A stretch of DNA of 64,000 bases from contig CABQKA010000001.1 of the NCBI GenBank assembly GCA_902464615.1, positions 248,001-312,000 of the forward strand, in the 5' to 3' direction. Below the pieces are notes generated by a model. The model was not told the DNA's origin. It made no database searches and worked only from the letters and a program-made list of their open reading frames with translations. The translations under genes were made by a program, and so were the position numbers. This document shows positions 16,665 to 25,391 of the stretch, in pieces; within the stretch, counting starts at the first letter, position 1; each line of letters begins with the position of its first letter. Source of the stretch: an uncultured Prevotella sp. (GTDB taxonomy: Bacteria > Bacteroidota > Bacteroidia > Bacteroidales > Bacteroidaceae).

Positions 16665-18332
16665 ATGAAAAAGAGAACAATCTGGTTCATCGTCCTTTCG
16701 GCCATAGCCTGCCTGGTCTATGGCCAAGAATGGGTCAACCTCACTCCGAAGCCACTACAGATGACGGTAGCCCCCGGCCGCCTCGTCCTGCCCGAAAGCT
16801 TCACCATCAGCACGGGCACATTGCCCGAAGAAATGGCCGCCGAAGCGGACAAATTCGCCGAAGCATTCCGCGCAGCAACCGGGCGCAAGGCCAAGGTGCG
16901 CAAGCGCAGCGAAAAGGCCCTCATACGTCTGAGCCGTGCCGGCGCGGAACTGGGCGAAGAAGGCTACGAGCTGCACATCAGCGCACAGGGCGTTACGCTC
17001 AAAGCCGCCACGCCCACCGGTTTCTACTACGGATTCCAGAGCATCAAGAAAATGCTCCCGGCCAATGTCATGGCAGGAGTGCGGGACAAATCCGTGACAG
17101 AGTATGCCCTGCCGCTCGCCGACATCCGGGACATGCCGCGCTTCCCCTACCGCGGTTTCATGCTCGACGTGTCGCGCCACTTCTTCACTACAGCCGAAGT
17201 GAAACGCATGCTCGACGTCATGTCCTACTACAAGATGAACCGTTTCCACTGGCACCTGTCCGACGACCAAGGCTGGCGCATCGAAATCAAAAAGTATCCG
17301 CGCCTGACGGAGTACGGCAGCATCGCGTCCAACTCCCTGTTTACAGACATGGAGACGGGCGAATACTGGATTAACCGGCCCTACGGACCTTACTACTACA
17401 CGCAGGAAGAAATCCGCGACGTCGTGGCCTACGCAAAAGAGCGCCACATCGAGGTCATTCCCGAAATAGACATGCCCGGGCACTTCATGGCCGCCATGGC
17501 CTCCTATCCGCAGTACAGCTGCACGCCGCGCGGCCGGCACGACGTGTGGTGCGGCTGGGGCGTCTCGACCGACGTGCTCAACGTGGCAGATACGGCCGCC
17601 GTGCGCTTTGCACGCGACATCCTCACCGAAGTCATGGACCTTTTCCCCTACGAGTACGTCCATATCGGCGGAGATGAATGCCCCACGAAAGCATGGGAGG
17701 AAAACGCCCTCTGCCAACAGCGGTACAAGGAACTGGGCCTGACGAGCTACCGGCAACTGCAAAGCCTCTTTATCCAGGATATGGCGCGCCACATCCAGGC
17801 CCGCGGGCGCAAGCTCCTGGTATGGAACGAAGCCATCACTGCCAAAGGAGCCGACACCGGCATCCTGAAGAGCACGGGCGCCACGGTCATGTGCTGGGTC
17901 GGGCCGGAAGCCGCGGCACGCAAGGCTGCCTCGCTCGGTATGGACAACATCATCACCCCCATCGGCCCTTACTACATCAACCGCAAGCAAAGCACCTCGC
18001 CCAACGAACCGCCGGCCGCCGGCGACGGGAAGGACGACCTGCGGCGCACCTATTCTTACGTCCCCGTGCCCGACAGTCTTTCAGAAGACATGAAGCGCCA
18101 CTATAAAGGCGTCCAGGGCACGTTCTGGACGGAACACGTGTCCGACCGCGCCTACATGGAATACCTGGCCCTGCCGCGGCTCATCGCCATCGCCGAAGCC
18201 GGCTGGACGCAGGAGAAGGACAAAGATTTCGACGACTTCTGCCGCCGCATCACTGCCGACCGCGCCCTGCTCGATTACGGCCACTACAACTATGGCCGGC
18301 ACTACATGCAGGACACGCCGGGCAACGACTGA
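16665..18332 (+). CDS. Secreted GH20 beta-N-acetylhexosaminidase
   Basis: This 555-residue enzyme removes terminal beta-GlcNAc/GalNAc, for example from mucin or N-glycans. It has a signal peptide ending V-Y-G-Q, a GH20b N-terminal domain (about 25-145), and the catalytic barrel starting at F-P-Y-R-G-F-M-L-D-V-S-R. The D-E pair of substrate-assisted catalysis lies in H-I-G-G-D-E-C-P (D337, E338). R-F-H-W-H-L-S-D-D-Q-G-W is also typical. It is transcribed divergently from menA. A hairpin at 18358-18400 probably ends the transcript. Confidence 0.95.
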   Translation: MKKRTIWFIVLSAIACLVYGQEWVNLTPKPLQMTVAPGRLVLPESFTISTGTLPEEMAAEADKFAEAFRAATGRKAKVRKRSEKALIRLSRAGAELGEEGYELHISAQGVTLKAATPTGFYYGFQSIKKMLPANVMAGVRDKSVTEYALPLADIRDMPRFPYRGFMLDVSRHFFTTAEVKRMLDVMSYYKMNRFHWHLSDDQGWRIEIKKYPRLTEYGSIASNSLFTDMETGEYWINRPYGPYYYTQEEIRDVVAYAKERHIEVIPEIDMPGHFMAAMASYPQYSCTPRGRHDVWCGWGVSTDVLNVADTAAVRFARDILTEVMDLFPYEYVHIGGDECPTKAWEENALCQQRYKELGLTSYRQLQSLFIQDMARHIQARGRKLLVWNEAITAKGADTGILKSTGATVMCWVGPEAAARKAASLGMDNIITPIGPYYINRKQSTSPNEPPAAGDGKDDLRRTYSYVPVPDSLSEDMKRHYKGVQGTFWTEHVSDRAYMEYLALPRLIAIAEAGWTQEKDKDFDDFCRRITADRALLDYGHYNYGRHYMQDTPGND

Positions 18333-18357
18333 CCGGAACGGGCCATCCGGCCCGACG

Positions 18358-18400
18358 AGGCGGGGACGCGCTCTGCCGGCTACGGCGCGCGTCCCCGCCT
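18358..18400 (+). terminator. Hairpin terminator after the GH20 gene
   Basis: A 14-bp stem (AGGCGGGGACGCGC, 18358-18371, with 18387-18400) and a 15-nt loop is followed by a short TTCCTGTTCC pyrimidine stretch. It lies between convergent transcripts. Confidence 0.6.
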
Positions 18401-18430
18401 TTCCTGTTCCCGCCGGCGCGGACTCCGGCG

Positions 18431-18474
18431 GGAAAAAGAAGGCGGCCCCGGCTAAAATCTTGCCCGGGGCCGCC
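18431..18474 (-). terminator. Terminator of the biotin carboxylase operon
   Basis: An 11-bp stem (GGCGGCCCCGG, 18441-18451, with 18464-18474) is followed on the minus strand by TTCTTTTTCC. It lies just past the biotin-carrier stop. Confidence 0.8.
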
Positions 18475-18511
18475 TCTGTCCTTATAAGATGGCCGGTAAG
18501 GAAGGCCGCGC

Positions 18512-18970
18512 TCAGCCTACCGTCAGCAACGTCGCGCCCTCAAGGACGCTGTCGCCGGCAGCTACGCAGATGCCCGTCACCTTGCCGTCGGCCTCTGCCG
18601 TGATGTTGTTCTCCATCTTCATGGCTTCGAGGACAAGGACCGTCTCGCCCTTCTTTACGGCCTGGCCCATCTGGACCAGGATTTTCGTCACCACGCCGGG
18701 CAACGGAGCCTTGACGGGCGTGCCGGCACCCGGACCGGCTGCGGGAGCTGCAGCGGGGGCGGGAGCCGCGGCTGCAGGAGCGGCAGCCGGAGCCGCCGCG
18801 GCCGTTTCGGACGCCGCCTGTTCCGGCAATGCTTCCTCTACGAGGGAAGAGCCTTGCATCTCCACCTCGAAGGGGATGCCGTTCACTTCTACCTGGGCCA
18901 CGGAGCCGTTGATGCTGCCGATGGTCACGTCATACTGTGCCCCGTTGACCTTATATCTGTACTGTTTCAT
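18512..18970 (-). CDS. Biotin carboxyl carrier protein of an acyl-CoA carboxylase/decarboxylase
   Basis: This 152-residue carrier holds biotin on K118 in E-A-M-K-M-E-N. It has an N-terminal ~45-residue module (M-K-Q-Y-R-Y-K-V-N-G...), a flexible Ala/Pro linker (about residues 52-82) and a C-terminal biotinyl domain. This is the layout of the mobile carrier of methylmalonyl-CoA decarboxylase and related biotin enzymes. It is the last gene of a three-gene operon after the 87-residue protein and the carboxyltransferase. No biotin-carboxylase (ATP-grasp) gene is present, which favours a decarboxylase over an ATP-dependent carboxylase, but a distant gene cannot be excluded. Confidence 0.9.
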   Translation of the reverse strand: MKQYRYKVNGAQYDVTIGSINGSVAQVEVNGIPFEVEMQGSSLVEEALPEQAASETAAAAPAAAPAAAAPAPAAAPAAGPGAGTPVKAPLPGVVTKILVQMGQAVKKGETVLVLEAMKMENNITAEADGKVTGICVAAGDSVLEGATLLTVG

Positions 18971-19030
18971 CTGTGTTTGCGTTTAATGGGAATAGGGATG
19001 TGATAGCAGGAAATAGGTCCGCACGCCGCG

Positions 19031-19294
19031 TCAGAGCGCGTTCATGTGCTGGACCGGTGCGCCCCACGGGCTTTCGTGCGAGGCGAGCGTGATGACGCCG
19101 GTCTCTTCGTCGTGGACCACTTCCACCTCGTGCTCGATGAGGGCCAGCGCGATGACCGCGGTGTAGGCGGGCATATCCGCCTCCGGCACGGTGGGCACCG
19201 CCCCGTCGACAAGCACCTCGCCTATGGTGCAGCGCCCTTCGTCCAGGCGGATGGCAATTTCCTTGCCGTCTATTTGATATTTGAAAGTTTTCAT
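19031..19294 (-). CDS. Small protein of the biotin carboxylase operon, similar to the carrier N-terminus
   Basis: This 87-residue soluble protein opens M-K-T-F-K-Y-Q-I-D-G-K-E, which parallels the biotin-carrier opening M-K-Q-Y-R-Y-K-V-N-G-A-Q. It lacks any E-A-M-K-M motif, so it cannot carry biotin. It has no transmembrane helix, so it is not a typical OadG/gamma subunit although it occupies that place in the operon. It lies 42 bp after the carboxyltransferase gene and 60 bp before the carrier gene. A structural or scaffolding role in the complex is inferred from position only. Confidence 0.75.
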   Translation of the reverse strand: MKTFKYQIDGKEIAIRLDEGRCTIGEVLVDGAVPTVPEADMPAYTAVIALALIEHEVEVVHDEETGVITLASHESPWGAPVQHMNAL

Positions 19295-19336
19295 GTTCTT
19301 CTGCTCTTAAAATGAACGGGAACGCACGGCGCGCGT

Positions 19337-20890
19337 TTAGAGGGGGATGTTGCCGTGCTTGCGCGCCGGGCGCGACTCGCGCTTGTTCTCCAGCTGCGCC
19401 AGGGCGCGGCATATGCGGAAGCGCGTGTTGCGCGGTTCTATCACATCGTCCACGTAACCGTATTCCGCAGCCTTGTAAGGATTGGTGAACAGGTCGTTAT
19501 ACTCTTTCTCCTTCGCGGCGAGGAAGGCTTTCGGGTCGGCCTGTTCCTTGGCTTCCTTGCCGTTGAGGATGGCCACGGCCCCGCTTGCGCCCATCACGGC
19601 GATTTCGGACGACGGCCAGGCGTAGTTGAGGTCGGCCTTGAGCTGCTTGCAGCCCATCACGATGTGAGAGCCGCCGTAGCTCTTGCGCAGCGTCACGGTC
19701 ACCTTGGGCACGGTAGCTTCGCCGTAGGCGTAGAGCAGTTTGGCGCCATGGTCTATGACGGCGTTGTATTCCTGGCCCGTGCCGGGCAGGAAGCCGGGGA
19801 CGTCGACGAGCGACACGATGGGGATGTTGAAGCAGTCGCAGAAGCGGACGAAACGGGCGGCCTTGCGCGAGGCGTTGCAGTCGAGCACGCCGGCATATAC
19901 GCTGGGCTGGTTGGCCACGATGCCCACGCTCTCGCCGTTGAAGCGGGCGAAGCCGATGATGATGTTGCGGGCAAAGTTGCGCTGCACTTCGAGGAACTCG
20001 CCGTTGTCCACCACAGCGCCGATGACCTTATACATGTCGTAGGCCATATTGGGGTTGTCGGGGATGATTTCGTTGAGGCTGTCCTCCTTACGGTCGATGG
20101 GGTCGGTGCAGGGGATGCGCGGCGCGCGCTCCATGTTGTTCTGCGGGATGTAACTGAGCAGGCGGCGGATGAGTTGCGCGAACTCTTCCTCCGTCTTGGC
20201 CGTAAAGTGGCAGACACCGCTCTTGGAAGAGTGGACGCTGGCGCCGCCCAGCTCCTCCTGGGTGACGTCCTCGCCCGTCACGGTCTTGACCACCTTGGGG
20301 CCGGTCAGGAACATGTAGCTGACGCCCTCAAGCATGACGACGAAGTCCGTCAGTGCGGGGCTGTAGACGGCGCCGCCGGCGCAGGGCCCGCAGATGCCGG
20401 AGATCTGGGGAACGACACCCGAGGCTTCGATGTTGCGCTGGAAGATGTTGCCGAAGCCGGCCAGCGCGTTGATGCCCTCCTGTATGCGTGCGCCGCCCGA
20501 GTCGTTCAGCCCGATGCAGGGGGCGCCGACCTTCATGGAGAGGTCCATGACCTTGCAAATCTTTTCGGCCATCGTCTCGGAGAGGGAACCGCCGTTGACG
20601 GTGAAGTCCTGGGCGAAGACAAAGACCAAGCGGCCATTGATGGTGCCGCTGCCAGCCACTACGCCGTCGCCGAGGAACTGCTTCTTCTCCATGCCGAAGT
20701 TATGGCAACGGTGGAGCTTGAACATGTCCATCTCTTCAAACGAGCCTTTGTCCAGGAGCATGTCGATGCGTTCGCGCGCCGTGGCCTTGCCCTTGGCGTG
20801 CTGCTTCTCGATGGCCTTCTCGCCGCCGCCGAGGCGGGCCTTCTGGCGCAATTCGACGAGTTGCTTGATTTTCTTCAGTTGTTCACTCAT
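19337..20890 (-). CDS. Acyl-CoA carboxyltransferase subunit (methylmalonyl-CoA decarboxylase alpha / propionyl-CoA carboxylase beta)
   Basis: This 517-residue carboxyltransferase moves a carboxyl group between an acyl-CoA and biotin. It has the two crotonase-like halves of the family. The acyl-CoA side contains N-D-S-G-G-A-R-I-Q-E-G and I-C-G-P-C-A-G-G-A-V-Y-S-P; the biotin side contains V-P-G-F-L-P-G-T-G-Q-E. In Bacteroidales the equivalent enzyme decarboxylates methylmalonyl-CoA in the succinate-to-propionate route. It is first in the operon behind a TACCTTTG promoter (20932-20939). Propionyl-CoA carboxylase cannot be excluded from sequence alone. Confidence 0.93.
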   Translation of the reverse strand: MSEQLKKIKQLVELRQKARLGGGEKAIEKQHAKGKATARERIDMLLDKGSFEEMDMFKLHRCHNFGMEKKQFLGDGVVAGSGTINGRLVFVFAQDFTVNGGSLSETMAEKICKVMDLSMKVGAPCIGLNDSGGARIQEGINALAGFGNIFQRNIEASGVVPQISGICGPCAGGAVYSPALTDFVVMLEGVSYMFLTGPKVVKTVTGEDVTQEELGGASVHSSKSGVCHFTAKTEEEFAQLIRRLLSYIPQNNMERAPRIPCTDPIDRKEDSLNEIIPDNPNMAYDMYKVIGAVVDNGEFLEVQRNFARNIIIGFARFNGESVGIVANQPSVYAGVLDCNASRKAARFVRFCDCFNIPIVSLVDVPGFLPGTGQEYNAVIDHGAKLLYAYGEATVPKVTVTLRKSYGGSHIVMGCKQLKADLNYAWPSSEIAVMGASGAVAILNGKEAKEQADPKAFLAAKEKEYNDLFTNPYKAAEYGYVDDVIEPRNTRFRICRALAQLENKRESRPARKHGNIPL

Positions 20891-20931
20891 ATATTATAAA
20901 AGTTTGAAAGGCTTGAAATGTTTAACGGCCA

Positions 20932-20939
20932 CAAAGGTA
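20932..20939 (-). promoter_or_regulatory. Promoter -7 box of the carboxyltransferase operon
   Basis: TACCTTTG on the minus strand, 42 bp before the start codon. Confidence 0.72.
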
Positions 20940-21031
20940 AGAAAAATATCGCACAGCCAAGTCGCGACTGCGCAGTTTTCTGTTTTTTATGAGGCTCGCG
21001 GCCGGCTGCGGGGCGGAACTGTCCGGCGGGC

Positions 21032-21094
21032 ACGGGGCTAAGCCCCGTTTTTCCTGCCCTTAGCCCCGGCGCTGCGGGGCTAAGGGGCGCGGCG
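21032..21094. repeat. 21-bp-unit intergenic array, copy 4 (3 units)
   Basis: Units start at 21032, 21053 and 21074. Unit 1 contains the perfect palindrome ACGGGGCTAAGCCCCGT (apart from the central base). Units 2 and 3 are reverse complements at 13 of 17 positions. The array lies in a divergent intergenic region. Confidence 0.88.
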
Positions 21095-21193
21095 CGCAGG
21101 GCACGCGCCGCGCACAAAGGCAAAGGAAGCGGCAAAAATAGGCAACCGCCCCTTTTCAATGGATATAAACTTTTTTCTTCACGACGAATTTCG

Positions 21194-21201
21194 TATTTTT
21201 G
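21194..21201 (+). promoter_or_regulatory. Promoter -7 box for the GH31 gene
   Basis: TATTTTTG lies 150 bp before the start codon, giving a leader of about 140 nt that contains the 21211-21240 hairpin. Confidence 0.6.
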
Positions 21202-21210
21202 TCGGCAAGA

Positions 21211-21240
21211 GCCGTTGCCGCGCCCCGGTGCGGCAACGGC
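21211..21240 (+). promoter_or_regulatory. Perfect hairpin at the 5' end of the GH31 leader
   Basis: GCCGTTGCCGC (21211-21221) pairs perfectly with 21230-21240 across 8 nt. It lies where transcription from the 21194 box should begin, so it would cap the mRNA 5' end. No T tract of terminator length follows. Confidence 0.6.
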
Positions 21241-21350
21241 GTTTCGGTGCGTGTCCGCGCCACCGCCACGGCAGGATACGCCGCCGCGGGGCGGGTGCCC
21301 CCTTACACTTAAATTGGGATACTCCAAAAACAATCTAACCTTTACATAAA

Positions 21351-24300
21351 ATGAAGAATAGCAAGAAAATGTACACCGGATACTGCGCAGCCTTCGCCCT
21401 GGCCCTGCCGTTGGCCATGGCCCCCCTGCCGGCCGCCGCAGCAATCCCGTTCCCGGCCTATGCCGCCGCAGCCGCGGAGAGCGCGGGAATATCCGATGTC
21501 CGGCAGATTAACCCGACGACCGTCGAGATACTCTATGCCGACGGCAAGATGCTGCAAATGGACTTCTACGGCGAGAACATCTTCCGCCTGTTCCGCGACG
21601 ACGCGGGCGGCATCATGCGCGACCCGCAAGCCACACCGGCGGCACAAATCCTCGTAAACTCGGCCCGCCGCGCCCCCGGCCAGCTGCACATTGAGAAAGA
21701 AGGGGCGGAAATCGTCGTATCGACGCCGAAGGTAGCCGTGACGTTCGACCGCAAGAGCGGACTGATGACCGTGAAAAACCTCGAGACGGGCGAGACCGTC
21801 ATCGAAGAAGCCCAACCCGTGGCCTTCGAGAAAGACAAGACGACCCTGACGTTCAAGGCACACGCGGGCGAATACTTCTACGGCGGCGGCGTGCAGAACG
21901 GCAGATTCTCCCACAAAGGAAAAGCCATCGCTATCGAAAACACCAACAACTGGGTGGACGGCGGCGTGGCCTCGCCGACTCCTTTCTACTGGTCCACGAA
22001 AGGCTACGGCGTGATGTGGCACACGTTCCGCCCCGGCACCTACGACTTCGGCTCCACGACGCCGGACCTCGTTACGCTCTCCCACTCGGAGACCTACCTC
22101 GACGCCTTCGTCATGGTGAACGACGGCCCGGTGGAACTGCTCAACGACTTCTACCAGTTGACGGGCAACCCCGTCCTGCTGCCCAAGTTCGGCTTCTACG
22201 AAGGCCACCTCAACGCCTATAACCGCGACTACTGGACGGAAGCGGAAAACGGCTCCATGCTCTTCGAAGACGGCAAGCGCTACAGCGAAAGCCAGAAGGA
22301 CAACGGCGGCGTGAAGGAAAGCCTCAACGGCGAGAAGGGCAACTACCAGTTCTCGGCCCGCGCCGTCGTGGACCGCTACGAAAAAGCCGACATGCCGCTC
22401 GGCTGGGTGCTGCCCAACGACGGCTACGGCGCCGGCTACGGACAGACAAGCACACTCGACGGGAACATCCAAAACCTGAAGGAGTTCGGCGACTACGCAC
22501 GCTCCAAAGGCGTGGAGATCGGCCTGTGGACACAAAGCGACCTGCACCCGAAGGAAGGGATCGAGCCGCTCTTGCAACGCGACATCGTGAAGGAAGTACG
22601 CGACGCCGGCGTGCGCGTACTCAAGACGGACGTGGCATGGGTAGGCGCGGGCTACTCGTTCGGCCTCAACGGCGTGAGCGACGTAGGCGAAATCATGCCT
22701 TACTACGGCTCGGACGCCCGCCCGTTCATCATATCGCTCGACGGCTGGGCCGGCACACAGCGCTACGCCGGCATATGGAGCGGCGACCAGACCGGCGGCG
22801 ACTGGGAATACATCCGCTTCCACATCCCGACATTCATAGGCTCCGGCCTCTCAGGCCAACCCAACATCACCAGTGACGTAGACGGCATCTTCGGAGGGAA
22901 AAACGCTCCGGTCAATATCCGTGAGTTCCAGTGGAAGACGTTTACGCCGATGGAACTTAACATGGACGGCTGGGGCGCCAATCCTAAATATCCGCAGGCC
23001 TTGGGCGAGCCGGCCACAAGCATCAACCGTTGGTATCTGAAACTCAAGTCAGAGCTCCTCCCCTACACTTACAGCATAGCGCGCGAGGCCGTAAACGGAA
23101 AGCCCATAATCCGCGCCATGTTCCTCGACTACCCCAACGACTACACCTACGGCACCGCCACACAATACCAGTTCCTCTACGGCCCGAGCTTCCTCGTAGC
23201 GCCCATCTACAAGGAAACGAAGATGGACAAAGAGGGCAACGACGTGCGCAACGGCATCTACCTCCCCGAAGGAAAGTGGGTGGACTACTACAACGGCGAC
23301 GTCTACGAAGGAAACCGGATTATCAACAACTTCGACGCCCCAATATGGAAGCTCCCCGTATTCGTCAAGAGCGACGCCATCATCCCGATGACGCAGCCCA
23401 ACAACAACCCCTCACAGATCCCGGCCGACTTCCGCGCTTATGAAATCTACGCCGAAGCCGGCACCGCCTTCAACGAATACGACGACGACGGCAAGACACA
23501 GGAATACCTCAACGGCCGCGCGGCACGCACACTGATAGAAAGCAGCGTAGACGGCGACGAGCTCACCGTTACCGTAAGCCCCACCATCGGCAGCTTCAGC
23601 GGCTTTGAAAAGAACAAGCAGACAGAGTTCCGTATCAACGTCAGCCAGCAGCCGGAAAAGGTGACGGCCAAAGTAGGCGGCAAGAAAGTGAAATTCACCC
23701 AGGCCGCCTCGCTGGCCGATTTCCAGAACAACAGCCAGGGCAACGTCTATTTCTACGATGAGCAGCCCAATCTGAACCGCTTCGCCACGCCGGGCTCCGA
23801 CTTCGAGAAGCAGACCATCACGAAAAACCCGCAGCTCCTTGTCCGCTTAGCCAAGACAGACATCACGGCAAACGGCGTGGAACTCACCGTAAAGGGATTT
23901 GCCTATGCGCCTGCCGACCGCTTGCTCGTCAGCACAGGCCAGCTCGAAGCGCCCCAAGCCTCGTTCCAGGACAAGCACATCGGCGCGTTCGAGCTCACGG
24001 CTTCATGGCCGGCCGTAAGCAATGCGGACTACTACGAGATTGAATACGACGGCATGCTCTATTCCACCATCCGCGACTGCCAGTTCACGTTCGACGGCCT
24101 GCAACCCGAAACGACTTACACCTTCAAGGTGCGCGCCGTCAACCGTTCCGGAAAATCCGAATGGAAGACCTTCACCGGCACGACCAAGAGCAACCCGCTC
24201 GAGTTTGCCATCCAGGGCATCCGGGCACAAAACAACAAGCCCGACCAAGGCGGACAAGGCATCGGGAAACTATTCGACTTCGACGAGAAGAGCGTTTGGC

Positions 24301-25223
24301 ACACCAGCTGGAAGAACACGCCGCCCGCCGTTCCCTTTGAACTTGTCCTCGACCTCCGTGGCATCAACCAGCTCGACCGTTTCGATTACATCCCGCGCGA
24401 AGATGCCGGCAACGGCACGTTGCTCAAGGGCAGCGTCGCTTACAGCAGCGACCGCCAGAACTGGAGCGAGCCCGTCGCCTTCGAATGGAAGAAAGACAAC
24501 AGCAAGAAGACCTTCCAGTTCAGCGGCAACCCGTCGGCACGCTACCTCAAGCTCAACATCACGGAAGCCGTCGGCAACTTCGGCTCCGGCGCAGAGCTGT
24601 ACGTATTCAAGGTGGCCGACACAGAGACCATACTCCAGGGCGACATCAACCGCGACAAGCGCATTGACGAGAACGACCTGACGAGCTACATGAACTATAC
24701 CGGCCTGCGCCAGGGTGATGCCGATTTCGAGTACATCAGTTCCGGCGACATCAACCATAACGGACTCATCGACGCCTACGACATCTCCATCGTCACCACG
24801 GAGCTGGACGGCGGCGTGCGCAATTCCAACGACAGCGTGGCCGGGCAGCTGACGCTCACGCCCAACAAGAAGACCTTCCAGGCCGGCGATACGCTCGAAA
24901 TCAAAGTGTCCGGAAAAGGCCTGCACTATGTCAACGGGCTCAGCTTCGCACTGCCTTACGACGCCCAGACGCTCGAGTTCGCCAAGATTGAACCTCTCGA
25001 CATGAAGGATATGGTCAACCTCACGAACGACCGTCTGCACACGAACGGCCAAAAGGCCCTCTACCCCACCTTCGTCAACCGTGGAAACAACTTCCTGCTT
25101 GACGACGGCGACCACGAACTCTTTGTCATCAAGTTCGTTGCCAAAAAGGCCGGGAAGTACGACCTCAAGCCTCAGGACGGCCTGCTCGTCGACCGCAACC
25201 TGGGCACGGCCAAATGCTTCTGA
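21351..25223 (+). CDS. Giant secreted GH31 alpha-glycosidase with FN3, F5/8C, dockerin-like and cohesin-like modules
   Basis: This 1,290-residue secreted enzyme probably cleaves alpha-glucosides, xylosides or galactosides; specificity is not readable. In order: signal and Ala-rich leader (~1-50); GH31 N-terminal sandwich and barrel with nucleophile D427 (V-L-K-T-D-V-A-W) and acid/base D479 (W-S-G-D-Q-T-G-G); DUF5110-like beta domains to ~860; fibronectin III (~865-946); F5/8C/CBM32-like (~948-1094); two dockerin-like Ca-binding repeats (G-D-I-N-R-D-K-R-I-D and G-D-I-N-H-N-G-L-I-D, ~1097-1155); and a cohesin-like beta domain (~1163-1284). A leader of ~140 nt with a strong hairpin precedes it and an excellent terminator follows. 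No SusC/D-like genes adjoin. Confidence 0.93.
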   Translation: MKNSKKMYTGYCAAFALALPLAMAPLPAAAAIPFPAYAAAAAESAGISDVRQINPTTVEILYADGKMLQMDFYGENIFRLFRDDAGGIMRDPQATPAAQILVNSARRAPGQLHIEKEGAEIVVSTPKVAVTFDRKSGLMTVKNLETGETVIEEAQPVAFEKDKTTLTFKAHAGEYFYGGGVQNGRFSHKGKAIAIENTNNWVDGGVASPTPFYWSTKGYGVMWHTFRPGTYDFGSTTPDLVTLSHSETYLDAFVMVNDGPVELLNDFYQLTGNPVLLPKFGFYEGHLNAYNRDYWTEAENGSMLFEDGKRYSESQKDNGGVKESLNGEKGNYQFSARAVVDRYEKADMPLGWVLPNDGYGAGYGQTSTLDGNIQNLKEFGDYARSKGVEIGLWTQSDLHPKEGIEPLLQRDIVKEVRDAGVRVLKTDVAWVGAGYSFGLNGVSDVGEIMPYYGSDARPFIISLDGWAGTQRYAGIWSGDQTGGDWEYIRFHIPTFIGSGLSGQPNITSDVDGIFGGKNAPVNIREFQWKTFTPMELNMDGWGANPKYPQALGEPATSINRWYLKLKSELLPYTYSIAREAVNGKPIIRAMFLDYPNDYTYGTATQYQFLYGPSFLVAPIYKETKMDKEGNDVRNGIYLPEGKWVDYYNGDVYEGNRIINNFDAPIWKLPVFVKSDAIIPMTQPNNNPSQIPADFRAYEIYAEAGTAFNEYDDDGKTQEYLNGRAARTLIESSVDGDELTVTVSPTIGSFSGFEKNKQTEFRINVSQQPEKVTAKVGGKKVKFTQAASLADFQNNSQGNVYFYDEQPNLNRFATPGSDFEKQTITKNPQLLVRLAKTDITANGVELTVKGFAYAPADRLLVSTGQLEAPQASFQDKHIGAFELTASWPAVSNADYYEIEYDGMLYSTIRDCQFTFDGLQPETTYTFKVRAVNRSGKSEWKTFTGTTKSNPLEFAIQGIRAQNNKPDQGGQGIGKLFDFDEKSVWHTSWKNTPPAVPFELVLDLRGINQLDRFDYIPREDAGNGTLLKGSVAYSSDRQNWSEPVAFEWKKDNSKKTFQFSGNPSARYLKLNITEAVGNFGSGAELYVFKVADTETILQGDINRDKRIDENDLTSYMNYTGLRQGDADFEYISSGDINHNGLIDAYDISIVTTELDGGVRNSNDSVAGQLTLTPNKKTFQAGDTLEIKVSGKGLHYVNGLSFALPYDAQTLEFAKIEPLDMKDMVNLTNDRLHTNGQKALYPTFVNRGNNFLLDDGDHELFVIKFVAKKAGKYDLKPQDGLLVDRNLGTAKCF

Positions 25224-25251
25224 ACCACGCCTCAGCGCGTCATATCCTTTC

Positions 25252-25289
25252 GCCCCGGCACGGCATCCGCCCGTGCCGGGGCTTTTTTT
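25252..25289 (+). terminator. Intrinsic terminator after the GH31 gene
   Basis: A perfect 12-bp stem (GCCCCGGCACGG, 25252-25263, with 25271-25282) and a 7-nt loop is followed by seven T. Confidence 0.93.
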
Positions 25290-25343
25290 GCCCGGTGCGG
25301 ACCCGCGCCGGCAAGACGCAGGGCCTTTTGCAGGAAAACATCG

Positions 25344-25351
25344 TATCTTTG
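25344..25351 (+). promoter_or_regulatory. Promoter -7 box for the exonuclease gene
   Basis: TATCTTTG, 40 bp before the start codon. Confidence 0.72.
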
Positions 25352-25391
25352 CAGCTACACCGCCCGCCACAATCCGGGCGCGACCGTCGCC

